Positions 26,139-38,507 of a stretch of 64,000 bases of DNA are shown piece after piece (within the stretch, counting starts at the first letter, position 1; every line of letters begins with the position of its first letter). The stretch is taken from positions 1,240,001-1,304,000 of the forward strand of contig NW_024103718.1 in NCBI RefSeq assembly GCF_003945595.2. Reading direction: 5' to 3'. The DNA is from Pipra filicauda. Lineage: Eukaryota; Chordata; Aves; Passeriformes; Pipridae. Both the position numbers and the translations under genes were made by a program. Below the pieces are notes generated by a model. It was not told the origin of the DNA, did no database searches, and worked only from the letters and a program-made list of their open reading frames with translations.

Positions 26139-27670
26139 CACAGCTTTATGGGGCCAGATGAGATCCACCACAGGGTACTGAAGGACCTTAGTGGAAGGGC
26201 TCACCGAGTCACTTTCCATCATTTACCAGCAGTCCTGGCTCACTAGGGTGAGCCCAGGTGGCTAGAGGTTAGCCAGCATGACACCCATCTACAGGAAGGG
26301 CCAGAAGGAGAATCCAGGGAACTACAGGCCTGTCAGCCTGACCTTGGTGCTAGGGAAGGTCATGGAGGGCATCATCTTCAGTGCCATCCCACAGCATGTG
26401 CAGGACAGCCAGGGGATCAGGCCCAGTCAGTGTGGGTTTAGGAAAGGCAGGTGCTGCTTGACCAACTTGATCTTCTGTGACAAGGTGACCCACTTAGTGG
26501 GTGATGGAAATGTTGTGCATATTGTCTGCCTGGACTTTAGTAAAGCCTTTGACACCATTTCCCACAACACTCTCCTGGAGAAACTGGTTGTTCGTGGTGT
26601 GAGCAGGTGCACTCTTCACCGGGCAATAAACTGTCTGGGTGGCCAGGTCCAGAGAGGGGTGGTGAATGGTGCTACTTCCAAATGTGGTCAGTCACCAGTG
26701 GTGCTCTTCAGGGTTCAATACTGGCACCAGTCCTGTTTAATATCTTTATCAATGACCTGGATGAAGGGATTGAGTGCACCCTCAGTCAGTTTGCAGCCAA
26801 TACCAAGTTGGGTGGGACCATTGATCTGTCAGAAGACAGGAAGGCTCTGCAGAAGGATCTGGACCAGCTGGATCAATTGACCAAGGACAGTGGTATGAGG
26901 TTCATCAAAACAAAGTGCCAGGTTCTGCCCTTGGGTCACAACAACCTTATGCAGCACTACAGGCTGAGGACAGACAGAGTGGCTGGAAAGCTGCCCAGGG
27001 GAAAAGGACCTGGAGGTGTTGGTTGACAGCAGCTGAACAAGAGCCAGCAGTGTGCCCAGGTGGCCAACAAGGCCAGTGGCATCCTGGCTTTTATCAGAAA
27101 TAATGTGGCCAGCGGGACTAGGGAAGTGATCATCCCCCTGTACTTGGCACTGGTGAGGCTGCACTTTGAATCCTGTGTTTTGGGCCCCTCATGACAGGAA
27201 AGACTTTGAGATGCTGGAGCACACCTAGAAAAGGGTAACAGAGTTGGTGAAGCATCTGGAGATGAAGCTGCTCTGGTTATGACGAGTGACTGAGAGATCT
27301 GTAACTGTTTATTCTGGAAAAAAGGAGGTTTATCACTACCTACAACTACCTGAAAGGAAATTGTAGAGAAGTGTGGGTTGGCCTCTTCTCCCAGGTAACA
27401 AGTAAGAGGATGAGATGAAGTGGCCAGACGTTGTATGAGGGGAGGTTTAGATTGGATATTAGGAAAAATTTCTTTATGAAAAGCATTGTGAAGTATTGGA
27501 ACAGACTGTCCAGGGAAGTGGTTGAGTCACCGTCACTGGAGGTATTTAAAAGTTGTGATGGTTAGGGACTTGGTTTAGTGGTGGACTTGGTAGAGTTAGA
27601 TTTATGGTTGGAGTTGATGATCTTAAAGTTTTTTTCCAACCCAAATGACTCTATGATTCTATTATGATTT
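26139..27670 (+). mobile_element. CR1 LINE, 1.5 kb, plus strand
   Basis: A 5'-truncated CR1 that starts inside the reverse transcriptase region (TTTATGGGGCCAGATGAGAT, encoding a GPDEIH motif) and runs through ORF2 to the 3' end. The 3' UTR shows AGATTGGATATTAGGAAAAA, GGAACAGACTGTCCAGGGAA, then TCCAACCCAAATGACTC and the ATGATTCTATTATGATT terminus. It is inserted in AT-rich unique DNA. Point changes, indels and stops are spread throughout, so it is a moderately old, dead copy. The degenerate coding part is listed separately. Confidence 0.96.
26160..27200 (+). pseudogene. CR1 ORF2 reverse transcriptase remnant, inactivated
   Basis: The intact protein would be the CR1 ORF2 product, an endonuclease plus reverse transcriptase; only the reverse transcriptase and downstream part remain. 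Visible blocks in order: [40 protein letters not shown], then motif [21 protein letters not shown] with its aspartate codon at 26533-26535. After a frameshift near 26.7 kb come [19 protein letters not shown] and motif C. Motif C reads FAAN at 26790-26801 instead of the expected FADD, so both catalytic aspartates are gone. Further downstream, [13 protein letters not shown] is followed by another frameshift near 27.0 kb. The reading frame is spread over at least three frames. It is a relic with no expected activity. Confidence 0.93.
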
Positions 27671-30600
27671 ACCTTGTTCCAGAGGCAATATTCTTTAGCT
27701 CAGACAATATTTCCTATCTGTTTCAAGTACATTAATGTTTTATTATTGCTTGTGAAACAGAGCATACACTATTCGAATTCAGTATCTTTTTCCCTGTGTT
27801 ACACACAATTCTGTCTGGAATGGGACAGACAAGAAATCACGATGTATTGAAAGTATGACAGCAGAACATCTGACATAAAACCTGAAAACTAACATACTCT
27901 GAGACAGCAGGGGTTTTATTAAAACAGTTGCAACATTCATTAAAAAAAAATGCCACCAAACAATGGGAGAAATCTGAGAAACAAAGTAGGTGATTTACTC
28001 TGCCTGGTAATGATACAAGACATCACAGAAACACAGAAAATTACTGTACATAAAGATAAATAATGAAAATAAATATAAATCCTGACTATAAAACACACAG
28101 GAAAGACAATGTTTTTGTAGTAGAAGAAAGAAGCATTGTATCTGAAAAACATGATAAGAAATCAGTGAAGAAATATATTGAATAGAGTATCAATGAATAC
28201 AGATCTTGAGTTATAAATATGTAGTATAGTACTGGTGTTTCAAAAGCCAGTTGACCAATAAAAGGAAGTTAATTTCATAAAGTTAAGGGATACTAAAGAA
28301 AAGGCTCCAAATGTTAAGTGGTTATATTACAACTGCAGATAAAAAATATGTTACATAAACCTAATCCCTAAAATTATGGCTTCTCAGAGCAGCCTCTTTC
28401 ACAGTCTGCAGAACTCAAACCTATTCTCAGGTTCCTCCTCTGAAACATACTGGAATCTGTTTAAGAAGTAACTAGAGCCAAGCTACTAATTAACAGTGAC
28501 ACAAAACAATTAAATTCAACTTCCTCTATGGAGTAATCATAGCATGAAATCACATTGTCGCACCAATCTTCTGAGAGGAGTATTTTTTAAAAACAAAAGT
28601 GTATAAGTTAATCAAAAAGAGACAGAAGAGTGAGCAAACTAAACATTTTAACCACAGCATAAAGAAAACTCTGGGGTTTTAAATAGTTTAAGTTGTAAAA
28701 TACCAGTACTTATACCTTTAAATAGTACGGAAGGAGGAAGAAAATAATGGGAAAGGGGTGAGTACTTCCATGCTTCAGAAAATAGATAATTAACTCTAGT
28801 CAATAGAAGTGAGTAGTAAATGGGAAGAAATTATTGCAAATAAAATGGTCACCCTGCAAATCAATAAAACAAACAATACTGGGATAGCAGCTGTGATAGT
28901 ATAAGATACTGAACAAAAAGTAATTTTGGACTGATTATAAGGTTTGGACATGAATCAGTACAACCTTAATTGGAATGCCATATTTTGGTCTCTGAAATTA
29001 AAGAAGAGCAACAGCAACTGCAGATAACTCCTTCCACCCCAAGCCTATAGAGTCATAGAAAGACCAGTAAATATGGAGAGTGAAGATATTAAGCCCTAAA
29101 TGTGAGAGACTTCAATGAGTTAGGCAGAAAAACCCAACCAACCAAAAAAACCCTAAACAAATAAAATAAGGGACAGAATGCATGAGAAACTTTTGAATGA
29201 AATGTTGAACAAGTCCATAAACTTTACTCTTCCACTGTAGAGGCAAAAATTTATAATTCACCAGGAAAAAGCCCTTTTTTTAGTTAACACTTTCATTGTA
29301 CACATAAAATTTTAGAGTTTTGAAAAAGTTTGGGGAGCAACCTTGCCTAGCTTAAGGGGCAAAGCCAAAAATGATTGTTTGATAATTAGAAAATGGAAGA
29401 TATACTTGAGCATCCTGGGCCAACTGGGTCTAAACAGTAAACGACATAATATCATTAGGAAAAGTAATGGAAGGCTGTGAGAGGGAAGATAAACAGTGCC
29501 AGGGAGAGATGGAGAGTCCAGGAATACGGTCAAAATAAGAGCTTAGAAAAATAACTTTGTGCCAGAAAAATGTGTGCATGGAAATATTGTACTCTGCAAG
29601 GCCTACCTCTTCTCTTTTCCCATGTTGCCCAGAGGGCTCTACAAACACAGGTGAATGAGAAAGAAGACCCAAAAGACAAACTGGCAAGCAAGATCATCAG
29701 GATCATACTGTGCCCCAATATTTGCAATATACAATCATGAAACAAAAACTTGTGTGATGGGACAATATAACCGCTCTCTATACACTCCATATACAATCAC
29801 TAAACATGTTTAAATCACAGGAGAAAAAACCTAACATTTCTAGTAAGTGTTGAAATTTGAGAACTACATTATTTATATGTGGCAAAGATTTCTGCTACAT
29901 CAACAATGTAAGGATTTAAGTTTTGGTGCAGATGTAACTTTGAACACTGTGTAACATTCCTTGGAGGGCCCTCAGCATTAGATATCTTAGTTTCTCATGA
30001 AAATTTGCTTCCCAGAGGATGAGACTCCCAGTATAAACTTAATTACTGTTCAGAGAAAACAACCCATGGTGCCACAAAGTGTGGCATAAAGTAGTCTTTA
30101 GGAAATAGGTAAGTGGGGGAGTAAAACCCTCTGTAAAACCCTGGTCAGCCTCCTGGTCAGCTTGTCAGTGGTGCACGTGAACTATAATAGTTCAGTAAGT
30201 TGGTGCTATTCGGCCTTGATTCACTAAAGAGGATCTCTTGAGAAATAATCACTTTAGATAATGAGATGTCATGAAATGGTCTACTTGACCATTATAGAAT
30301 ATTTTCTCTACACATTTTCTGATGGATTGAATGGAAAGAGTATGTTTCCTTCTTAGTGACTCTAAGTTGCTTTTTTTATTTTTTTTTTAAGCAGTCTGAC
30401 TTTGAAAACGACGCAGGTAAATATTGACTGCTCCTCATGTTGAATCACATGCTCACTGCAGATGGATTAGAATGAAATTATCATGAAAAAACATGCTTTT
30501 TGATCAAGCCTGGATCAACATTTCCTGCCTCCTACGATTCACACAGTCTATCATAGGAATATAATGTTAGACATCCAGGTTGGAGGAAGTCAGCCTAAGC

Positions 30601-31444
30601 ATTCTGTATTCAAAGGAAATAAACTATACCATTTGCAAAGAGTGATCCAGCTAAGCACAAAAAATGTGTCTAAAAATGGTCAAATGAAGCACTTTCTGAA
30701 ATTGCCCATTTCCCTCCATAATCTGTGAAACTAAATTAGGATTACCAGATCAGATTTAGAGGGTAAATGCTGTGATGCTTTGATCAACATAAAAAGAAAA
30801 ACTTCCTTCTCATTTCTATATGTCTACACAGAATACCGTAACATATGCTTAAGCTTCTTCTTTCCCTCCAGTTTTTTAAGGCTTCTTATTCAGGGTACAT
30901 GCTAGTTTTCATAAAATTGATCCAAGACCAGCAAGGGAGAAGGAAAAGGAACACACTGAATATCCATCTGCTTACCCCTTGCAGATCTTTGTAGGATGTC
31001 CTGACTGAATAAAAATCTTAGATCTAAAACCTTTGAAATCTTCCAAACTAAATATCAAGATTGGATTCTACTTTCTTAAGCCCACACTCTGATGCATATT
31101 TTTCCTAAGGAAATGCATGCTGTGTTTATTTAGTCTTTTCTTTGTCATCTGATGACAGTTTCTTTTAAGTCAGCTTCTACAAAATATTTTTATAACAATC
31201 TGCAGCTTTCTGAAAGACAACTCCTTTCTGTCACTTCACTTAGCGTTCGAGCATTGTGTGTCCTCGGATGAGTCAGCTCATGGAGCCCAGAGCCTCTTGA
31301 ACTGAGGCCTGAGCTCCAACACTTTTTCAAAGGTGCAGGGTAAGACCACTCAACTTTGAACTGAGGATCTACCTTAGAACAATATGTGTTGCTGGTGTAC
31401 TAGCCCATGTCTCATGAAAGCCCAGCACCACAGTTCGATTGTCC
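27671..31444. other. Non-coding stretch, nothing recognised
   Basis: About 3.8 kb of AT-rich sequence. Three overlapping minus-strand frames at 29312-29796 (73-88 codons) show no recognisable domain. Minor items: a 17-bp inverted repeat TGAACTATAATAGTTCA at 30178-30194, and a near-MARE AP-1 motif (TGAGTCAGC) at 31269-31277. No gene is supported. Confidence 0.55.
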
Positions 31445-31675
31445 AAATTAGATTGGACATTTAGAAGCATTTCTTTACTGAGAGGGTGGTCAAACACTAG
31501 AACAGCTTCCTAGAGAGGTGGTTGATACCTGTAGTCTGTCAGTGTGTAAGAGGCATATGGACAATGTCCTTAACAATATGCTTTAACTTTTGGTCATCTC
31601 CAAATTTGTCAGACAGTTGGACTAGATCATTGTCAGTCCCTTCCAACTGAAATATTCAATTTTACTCTGTTCTAT
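31445..31675 (+). mobile_element. Old CR1 LINE 3' fragment
   Basis: A CR1 3' UTR piece: TTAGATTGGACATTTAGAAG, TTTCTTTACTGAGAGGGTGG, CTAGAACAGCTTCCTAGAGA, then CAGTCCCTTCCAACTGAAAT and an ATTC-rich end (TACTCTGTTCTAT). It closely parallels the 3' part of the old CR1 at 38225-38497, including the unusual CCAACTGAAATA ending. The two copies therefore belong to the same older subfamily, distinct from the GATGATCC...ATTCTGTG tails elsewhere in the window. Confidence 0.88.
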
Positions 31676-34600
31676 TTACACTTCTAAGACATTTAGTCTG
31701 ATAATTCTTAGGACTTCCTGTAGAATGATTTTGCTACCAGACATGAAGTCAGACAAGGTAAAGCCCAACTTATTCTTCCCTTCCCTTGTCTCCATAAAAA
31801 AAAAAGAACAGAAGCATGGTGACAGATTACAAAAAACTGCAGTGAAAGCAGAACATGTTGAATGACCAGAAGGCCAATCCACAGTGCTGTGCTGGTGGCT
31901 CAGCCTTAATCATTCTGTGGAAAGACCAGCTTCTCCATGTTCACTCATTGTTTTACATCTTGTACCACAAAATTCTACCTTACTACAGGGAAAAACCTTC
32001 TCTCTCTTCCATGTTTGTCATCTATCTATCAAAGCAATGCAAAAACAAGAGGGCAGAAGATCTGGATAAGCCTCATTAGTAATTCATAGCCCTTCAGATG
32101 ACTACCGGGAGCCAGTAAAGGTTTTGACAGACAGTGGCCAGATGGCTATGCAAATTCTGCTTTCCAGCACCAGCCTCACACAGCTCTGTACAGTCAAGAC
32201 AGAGAAAGGGCAGATTTTCTCTGAGTCTCTCTACAGGCCTAGAGATCAGCCATCACCAGGTAATCAATGGATGGCTGCTGGTAAAATGACTGGGAGCAAA
32301 AAACTGAGCTTGCAAATGTACCATGCTAGACCACATCTGTGCGTCAAACTCCTCACTTCTCAAACATTATTGTATCACATGGCCTGCCCTATCTCCAGTG
32401 GTCTTTGCTCTTCATCAGTTAACAGCTCTTTTCTTCTCACCTAAGAAAAACTTAGAAAATGCCATTAAAAAATACTTTTCTTATTTTCATTTCAGCACAC
32501 CTCCAGTATCTTTGCCAAATGAACAATTGCTTACTATTTCTTTTGTTCACAGGTGGGTACTAGAAAAGTCATCTATTCAACTACCTCTTTTTAACACGAG
32601 ACTAATTTTTAAACTAATTTCAATTTTGAACATTAAGAACAGACTTTCTTGCACCACTACTGAACTCCAAACTAATTTGTAAATACATTGTATGTTTGGG
32701 TTTTGAAGAAAAACTTCTTTGCTTTATTACTTACAGAAACTCCTAGTAAAACAGTACTGGTTTAACAAGGGGTAGCAGCCTTGATTTCGCATTGTTTGCT
32801 TTTAATGGTCCTCAGTATCTGCAGGTAATGATAGTGCTGACAATCAACAATTGTCTCCTAATGAAAGAAATCCTTTCATTCTGCCTGGATCGAAAGTGGG
32901 ATGTGAGAGTTAATTCCTGGAAAGAATTAAAGGCACCAGAAAGTCTTTAAGAAAATGCCTGGAATTACCATGCCAGATTCTAATGTCCTGTTTCATTTGT
33001 TTATCTTTTAAGGAACTGAAATTCTGGTATGGAATTTCTATATGGAATTCTGTAATTGTGTGGGAACAACATTTCCTCACATAACTTATATTTGGTTAGA
33101 AAAAAAATTTAAAATCGCTCTCCCCTTTATTTTCAGATAAGTGAATTGGAAAATAATCAAGAATGTGGCAAATAATTTTATTTTCTTATGAACCTTTGTT
33201 TCCTTGACAGGACAAAAGAAACCTGGGAGGTTTCTTTTTCAGTCAAAACCTGAAGGTTTTGACTGAAAAAACCTTGGAACTTTATTTCAAAAAGTGCGGA
33301 AGTTATAAAACACAGTGAAATTAAACAAATTGAGACATCACAATGCATTAAGTCCATCCATTTTGTAACTGTGAAGTTGCTCACATGGCCAGATTAATGG
33401 CATTTTTGAGGGAAATTTCAGTCTCTGTTTCTGCAGGGTAACTGAGGGACCTCCTCTAAAGTGCCAGGAAGGTTCTGCTGTTCTGAAACCCACAGCCAAT
33501 CTTTAATTGCACAGGCTTAGTATAAAGTGGAGAAAGCAGTTAGTTAAAATTTCAAACTAGTACTATTGTCAGTTTGCATTTTTCTCATACATTCCTGTTC
33601 ACTGTTATAACCTAAAAATATCACATTTTCAGTATTTCATATGTCGGGGATTTAAGTCCCACTAATCAGTAAAATTTGTATAAACATGAATGACTTGATA
33701 TCAAATGCTCAGAAACAACTCCTATCGAAATTATTTCTTACGTGACTAACATTTGTGATTTTCTGTAAAACTCATGAAATCATCTTATCTCACAGTATTC
33801 AGAACCATCATTGTCACTTTCCAGCAGCCAGGGAATCTTGGTTATTTTCCTAATCAAGATTCAGCATCTATATATCACAGCAAGAAATACTTTTAAAATC
33901 CACTTTATCAATAGCTAAGATGGATATTTCTTTTATATTAACACAATCAGTGAGCAGTTTTCAAGGCAGATTTTTAAATAACTTCAAGGATTTCAAATGA
34001 GATGTGATTTTCTATCACTGAAGCTGATGAAAAGAAAATGGAAGGAAAAAAAACAAAAAGGGGAATATGTTTTACAATTGCCTCTATCAACACATGCTTC
34101 AGGTTACCAAAGCAAAATCTGAAGGTGATATATTACTTCTGCCTAGTGATCTCTTGCCATCAACCTGCACAAAAATCTGCTATGAGCCTTCATCTGATCT
34201 GAAAATACAGGGCAGAAGACATTGTCTGCAAGCTGAGTGTCTTTGCAGCTCTTCTTCTTTTTATGGTGAAATACAGATACTGTGTTCGTATCACTACTGA
34301 TGCTGCCACAAATATAATTTAATTTGGTCTTAATTTATGAGATGTTTTATTAATTTTCCTCTAAAAAATACCAAAGGCAAAAAAAATGTTTCATTTTATA
34401 CATGAAGAATATTTTAGAAAGCAGACAAATCTGCTAAGTATACAAATATTCAACAGTTATCAAGGAAAAAACAAACAGGAAAAATAGAAAAGGTCATCTC
34501 AGCTCTTCTACCTCCTTTATGCAGGGAACTATTCTTACAAAACTGTGTATATGTCACTGCAACAGCATCTGGCAAGATGATAAATATTTTGACCTATTTT

Positions 34601-36516
34601 GACATTAGTAGTTTTAGAATATAAAGTCCTAGTTTAAAGGAAACAAGGAATGAAAAGGTCTCAAGGATAGCTGCTGAAGTATAAGTCCACATAGAAAAAA
34701 AAAATAATCATAGATCAAAATAGTCCTTATAAAACAAATGCTTTACAGTCTTATGAAAAAAAATACCAGGAATATTTTGCCAAAGATTTTTCTTTCCCCT
34801 GGTAGACACATTAAGTCCTGCTACTTCTTATCACTCCACAGGCTCCTTAAAAACACTATTTTCCAAGGTGGAAAAGACAAAGCCTCAAAGCGGGATGCGT
34901 GGGAAAAGAAGTGCCCCCTGCAAATAGTCCCCTGATGGATATCCCAAGCCCTGGGTGGGCAGTATTTGGGCCCCACAGATGGTTCCCTATCATATTCCCT
35001 CATTCCAGCTGCCATTCTCTGCTGCCAGACCATGCTGCTCAGTTGACTGCAGTTCAGATATGCAGACCAGAAGAGCTCGTCCTACCTGCCAAAGGGAGGT
35101 CCTGCCAAATACCTGCTTTGTGGAGTATCTAGAAGGGGTGGTAGGGATCTGAACTGTCCCTGCATAATTGTGTGAGGGATATCTATGTGTGGTTGTGTGT
35201 GTGTGTTTCTCTGTGTTGGAATGTAGTTCCACAAATACTTGTTCTCAGAGGCAAAGCCATTTTAAGAGACTTCTCCTTTTTGGCTTTGGGTCCCTATGCA
35301 TCTGCCACACCTCTCAGATGCATCAGCTATGCACCTTTTCTGAAAAATTATCTATAACCCAGATTATTTCACAGTCTTGGTGTGCAGTAAGGATCCACAG
35401 ACCCCTTATATCAGTACAATCACGAAGTTGGAGACCTGAGGTGGGAAGGTGGGAAAAAGAAAACCAAGATCTCCTCAGCTGCCTTCACATGTGCAAATAG
35501 GTTCTGCAAGTGCACAGGTGTGCCCTCTTCAAACTTTTCTGAGTGATTTTTACTCACACTATAAGAAAAGAATTAAAAAGAAATGAGGTCAAGCCTACCA
35601 GTGACGCATTTTAATTGTTTCAGCTTCTCACCTTCCAGTAACACCATTAGAACAGCTACTGTGTAAAAATAAGTGTGGTCATGTGTATACAACAAAAGAA
35701 AAAGATTAGAACAAGCAGAGAACAAACGAGTGAAGAAAAGGTGATGAAAAGAAAGAAACTGAAAGATGCAACCTTTGAAAAAAAAAAAAGAAGAAATCAA
35801 AGCCAAGCCTAGGATCTTATTTCAAGTCTGCTTCCTTTTAGCATGCTATCATGGACATCCTCATGTCATCCTATCAGCATCCTCCTAATAAAGATAAATA
35901 TAGTGTGCACAACCACAAACATATTTTTGAATAAGGATAAGAGATATTACTATAATAAAAAATGGTTGTCTTCAATACTTCCTTTCCTACCCTTGCTGTA
36001 GAGTTCTTATGTTTGTCCCTTTGCCTTTTTGAATAATTAGACTGATCTTTCCTCCACAGCACACGCACAGATTTTCCTAACAATTCTGCTCAATCTTCAG
36101 CAGAAAATGACTGGGAGGTGACAGAGTGAGCTATGTTGCATTATGCAGACAACACCTCTAGAGAACCACTGGCTATAGAGAAGACATAATGATTTGTTTA
36201 AATGCATCTGTCCTGCCCAGCTGTTTACATGCATAGTGCTGGCACTCTGCGTACAGAGACATCACTGATCTGGTAAGAGAATCTGCACAATTATATCTAA
36301 GAAAAACATTGGTGTTTGGCATGAGGTGACTAGATTAACTATGATTGAGTATTTTTACTACTGTATTTTTATTCATTCTGGGGAAGGATGCTCTAGGGAT
36401 CACCAAAGGTCACTGTGAGTACTTCAGGTCAACAGCATGTCCATTAACATTCCTGAAAAGTCTCTAGTCTTATTTTCATCAGCTAATATGCAATCTGTAT
36501 GAAGACAGGCAACACT
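31676..36516. other. Non-coding stretch with paired hairpins
   Basis: About 4.8 kb without a supported gene. It contains the hairpin pair at 33214-33270 and a GC-richer patch at about 34.9-35.5 kb where several frames overlap on both strands (up to 110 codons at 35168-35500). None of these frames has a recognisable motif or consistent coding signature. A short TG-rich run lies at about 35189-35206. Confidence 0.5.
33214..33270. repeat. Two adjacent, overlapping perfect hairpins
   Basis: Hairpin 1 is AAAAGAAACCT (33214-33224), loop GGG, AGGTTTCTTTT (33228-33238): an 11-bp perfect stem. Hairpin 2 is TTTTTCAGTCAAAACC (33235-33250), loop TGAA, GGTTTTGACTGAAAAA (33255-33270): a 16-bp perfect stem. 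The latter can extend by AGGT/ACCT pairing beyond a bulge. The two stems share the T tract at 33235-33238, so they are alternative or stacked structures. Neither lies in a recognised transposon. This could be a cruciform-forming site, the remnant of a palindromic element, or a small hairpin RNA; the sequence alone does not decide. Confidence 0.85.
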
Positions 36517-36733
36517 GCAAGCCACTGGCAGTTACACAGGGCAAAAATATGCGCTGTGGATGGTCATTCTTCTTTCAACTAAAGCATACCATTCCCTGGC
36601 AAACACCTGAAGTGCCAGTCAGGGCAAGCCACTGGCTGTTACACAGGGCAAAAATATGCGCTGTGGATGGTCATTCTTCTTTCAACTAAAGCATACCATT
36701 CCCTGGCAAACACCTGTGTGCCAAAAGTCAGGG
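36517..36733. repeat. 107-bp tandem duplication
   Basis: Two direct copies start at GCAAGCCACTGG (36517 and 36624), period 107 bp. Over the main block through GGCAAACACCTG they differ by essentially one base (GCAGTT versus GCTGTT). The second copy ends with a small insertion (TGTGCCAAAAGTCAGGG against AAGTGCCAGTCAGGG). The near identity implies a recent duplication or an assembly duplication. No coding or transposon content was recognised in the unit. Confidence 0.95.
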
Positions 36734-37189
36734 TTTTGTCAACCCTGCCTGATATAGCAGAGTACCTGGGAAGCCCTGGATCTTCCCCTTCCCCTATCTC
36801 CACTCACTTAGTAGTCAGTTGGTAGCAGGTACCTCTGGCCTCATGCATCAAGCTGATTATTTTGTTGCCTCATGCACCAAGTCCAATATTATCAAGTCTG
36901 ACTTTTCTTACCTTGCACATATGTATCACAGCAGTGGACAGGTCATTCAGGGGATCTGTAACTCAATGGTTGCTCTGGGGTTAGAGGCGGAGTGCAAGGC
37001 AGTGCCTTACACAGAGATCACTAAATCCCCCTAGCATGGACACCTCTGAACCATTCAATTAAAAAGGACTGGTACCACCCTCCTACAAACTCTGCAGATA
37101 GACCTGCTTCCACTCATATGTCTTCCTGTGCTTTAAAGGCTGTGAAGGTGAATACGCCTCAGGACAGAGAAGCAGCGATTTATCAATAT
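36734..37189. other. Non-coding spacer
   Basis: Unique sequence between the tandem duplication and the old CR1. Its last part (about 37080-37189) may be decayed CR1, but no motif supports that. Confidence 0.5.
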
Positions 37190-38497
37190 CATAAAAGATG
37201 TATTCAGAACTGGCTGAAGGGCAGAGATCAAAGCGCTGTTGTGAAGGGGGTGATGTCTGGCTGGTGATCTGCCACTAAGGGTGTTCCTCAGGGCTCTGCT
37301 CTAGGACCAGTTCTGTTCAGTATATTTATCAACGATCTGGATGCGGGAGTTGAATGCGCTATTAGCAGCTTTGTTGATGATACCAAACTGGGAGGTGCTG
37401 TTGACTTTCTTGTGGGACAGGAACACTTGTGAAGGGATCTAGATAGAATGGAGCATTGGGCTATGATTAATGCAAACAAGTCAAAATTATGGATTCTTCA
37501 CCTAGGATGGGTAATTCAGGGCACAGGTATAAACTGGGAAAGGAGTGGCTGGAGAGCAGTACTGCAGAAAGGGGTCTGGGGGTGCTGGTCAGCAGCAGTT
37601 CAACAGGAGTCAACAGGGAACCCAGGCAGCCAGGAAGACAAACTCCATTCTAGGTTGCATCAAACATAGCATCACCAACCAGGCAAAAGGTTCTTCACCC
37701 AGAGGGTGGTTGGGTACTGGAACAGGCTCCCCAGGGAAGTGGTCACAGCACTAAGACTGACAGAGTTCAAGAAGCATTTGGACAGTATTCTCGGGCATGT
37801 GGTGTGACTCTTGGGGATGGTCCTGTGCAGGGCCAGGAGTTGGACTTGATGATCCTTGTATGTCCCTTCCAATGCAGCATATTCTGTGATTCTGTGAAAA
37901 GAGGTCATTAGCCTTCTGTATTCAGCATTGGGGTGGCCTCACCTAGGCTGCAGTTCCGGGTCCCACAGTTTAAGAAGGATATGAAGGTCATTGAATGCTT
38001 CCAGAGGAGGGCAACAAAGCTGATCACAGGGCTAGAAAGTATGTCCTATGAGGAGCAGCTAAGGCCCTCATAGACTGGTCTGCTTTGGCAAAAAGGAGAC
38101 TGAGAGGCGACTTTGTTGCTCTGTACAGCTTCCAAGTTCCTGAGGGGAGGGGAAGTGGAGAGGGAGATGCTGATTTCTTCCCCCAGTACCCAGTGATAGG
38201 ATGTGTGGTAATGGTTCAGAACTGTGTATGGGGGAGTTTAGACTGGACAGTAGGAAGCATTTCTTTACTGAGAGGGTGCTCAAACACCAGAACAGGTTTC
38301 CTAGAGAGGCAGTTGATGACCCAAGACTGTCAGTGTTTAAGAGACATTTGGACAATGCCCTTGACAACGTGCTTTAGCTCTTGATCAGCCCTGAATTGGT
38401 CAGGCAGCAGGACTACATGATGGTTGCAGGTCCCTTCCAACTGAAATAGTTTATTTTGTTGTATCCTTCTGACCCTATCTATTATATTCTGTTCTAT
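37190..38497 (+). mobile_element. Old CR1 LINE, interrupted by a younger CR1
   Basis: An old CR1 in two parts (37190-37689 and 37897-38497) split by a nested CR1 tail. The first part decays from the reverse transcriptase region (a TGTTCAGTATATTTATCAAC block corresponding to [10 protein letters not shown]). It still shows FVDD, the catalytic motif, at 37370-37381, then QKGVWGCWSAAVQQ-like and GCIKHSITNQAK blocks. The second part resumes in the same reading frame with EVISLLYSALGWPHLG, continues through AAGAAGGATATGAAGGTCAT and a CR1 3' UTR, and ends CCCTTCCAACTGAAATA... with an ATTC-rich tail. Many stops make it inert. The exact 3' end (38455-38497) is uncertain. Confidence 0.9.
37690..37896 (+). 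mobile_element. Younger CR1 3' tail nested in an older CR1
   Basis: A 207-bp CR1 3' fragment: GTTCTTCACCCAGAGGGTGG, CCAGGGAAGTGGTCACAGCA, TTGGACTTGATGATCC and terminal ATTCTGTGATTCTGTG. It is flanked by AAAAG on both sides (37685-37689 and 37897-37901), compatible with a 5-bp target duplication. Removing it rejoins the host CR1 coding frame (…NQAK / EVISLLYSAL…). The insertion is therefore later than the host element, and the GATGATCC-type subfamily was active after the CCAACTGAAATA-type subfamily. Confidence 0.93.
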
Positions 38498-38507
38498 AAT
38501 TAGAGAG

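Noticed and set aside
26278..26880. A 200-codon host gene
   Set aside because: It is a decayed CR1 reverse transcriptase frame; the last part is out of frame relative to the retrotransposon protein.
34899..35500. A cluster of short frames in a GC-richer patch
   Set aside because: Frames on both strands are equally open, none has a domain, and the TG-rich part is simple sequence. Higher GC with few stops explains it.
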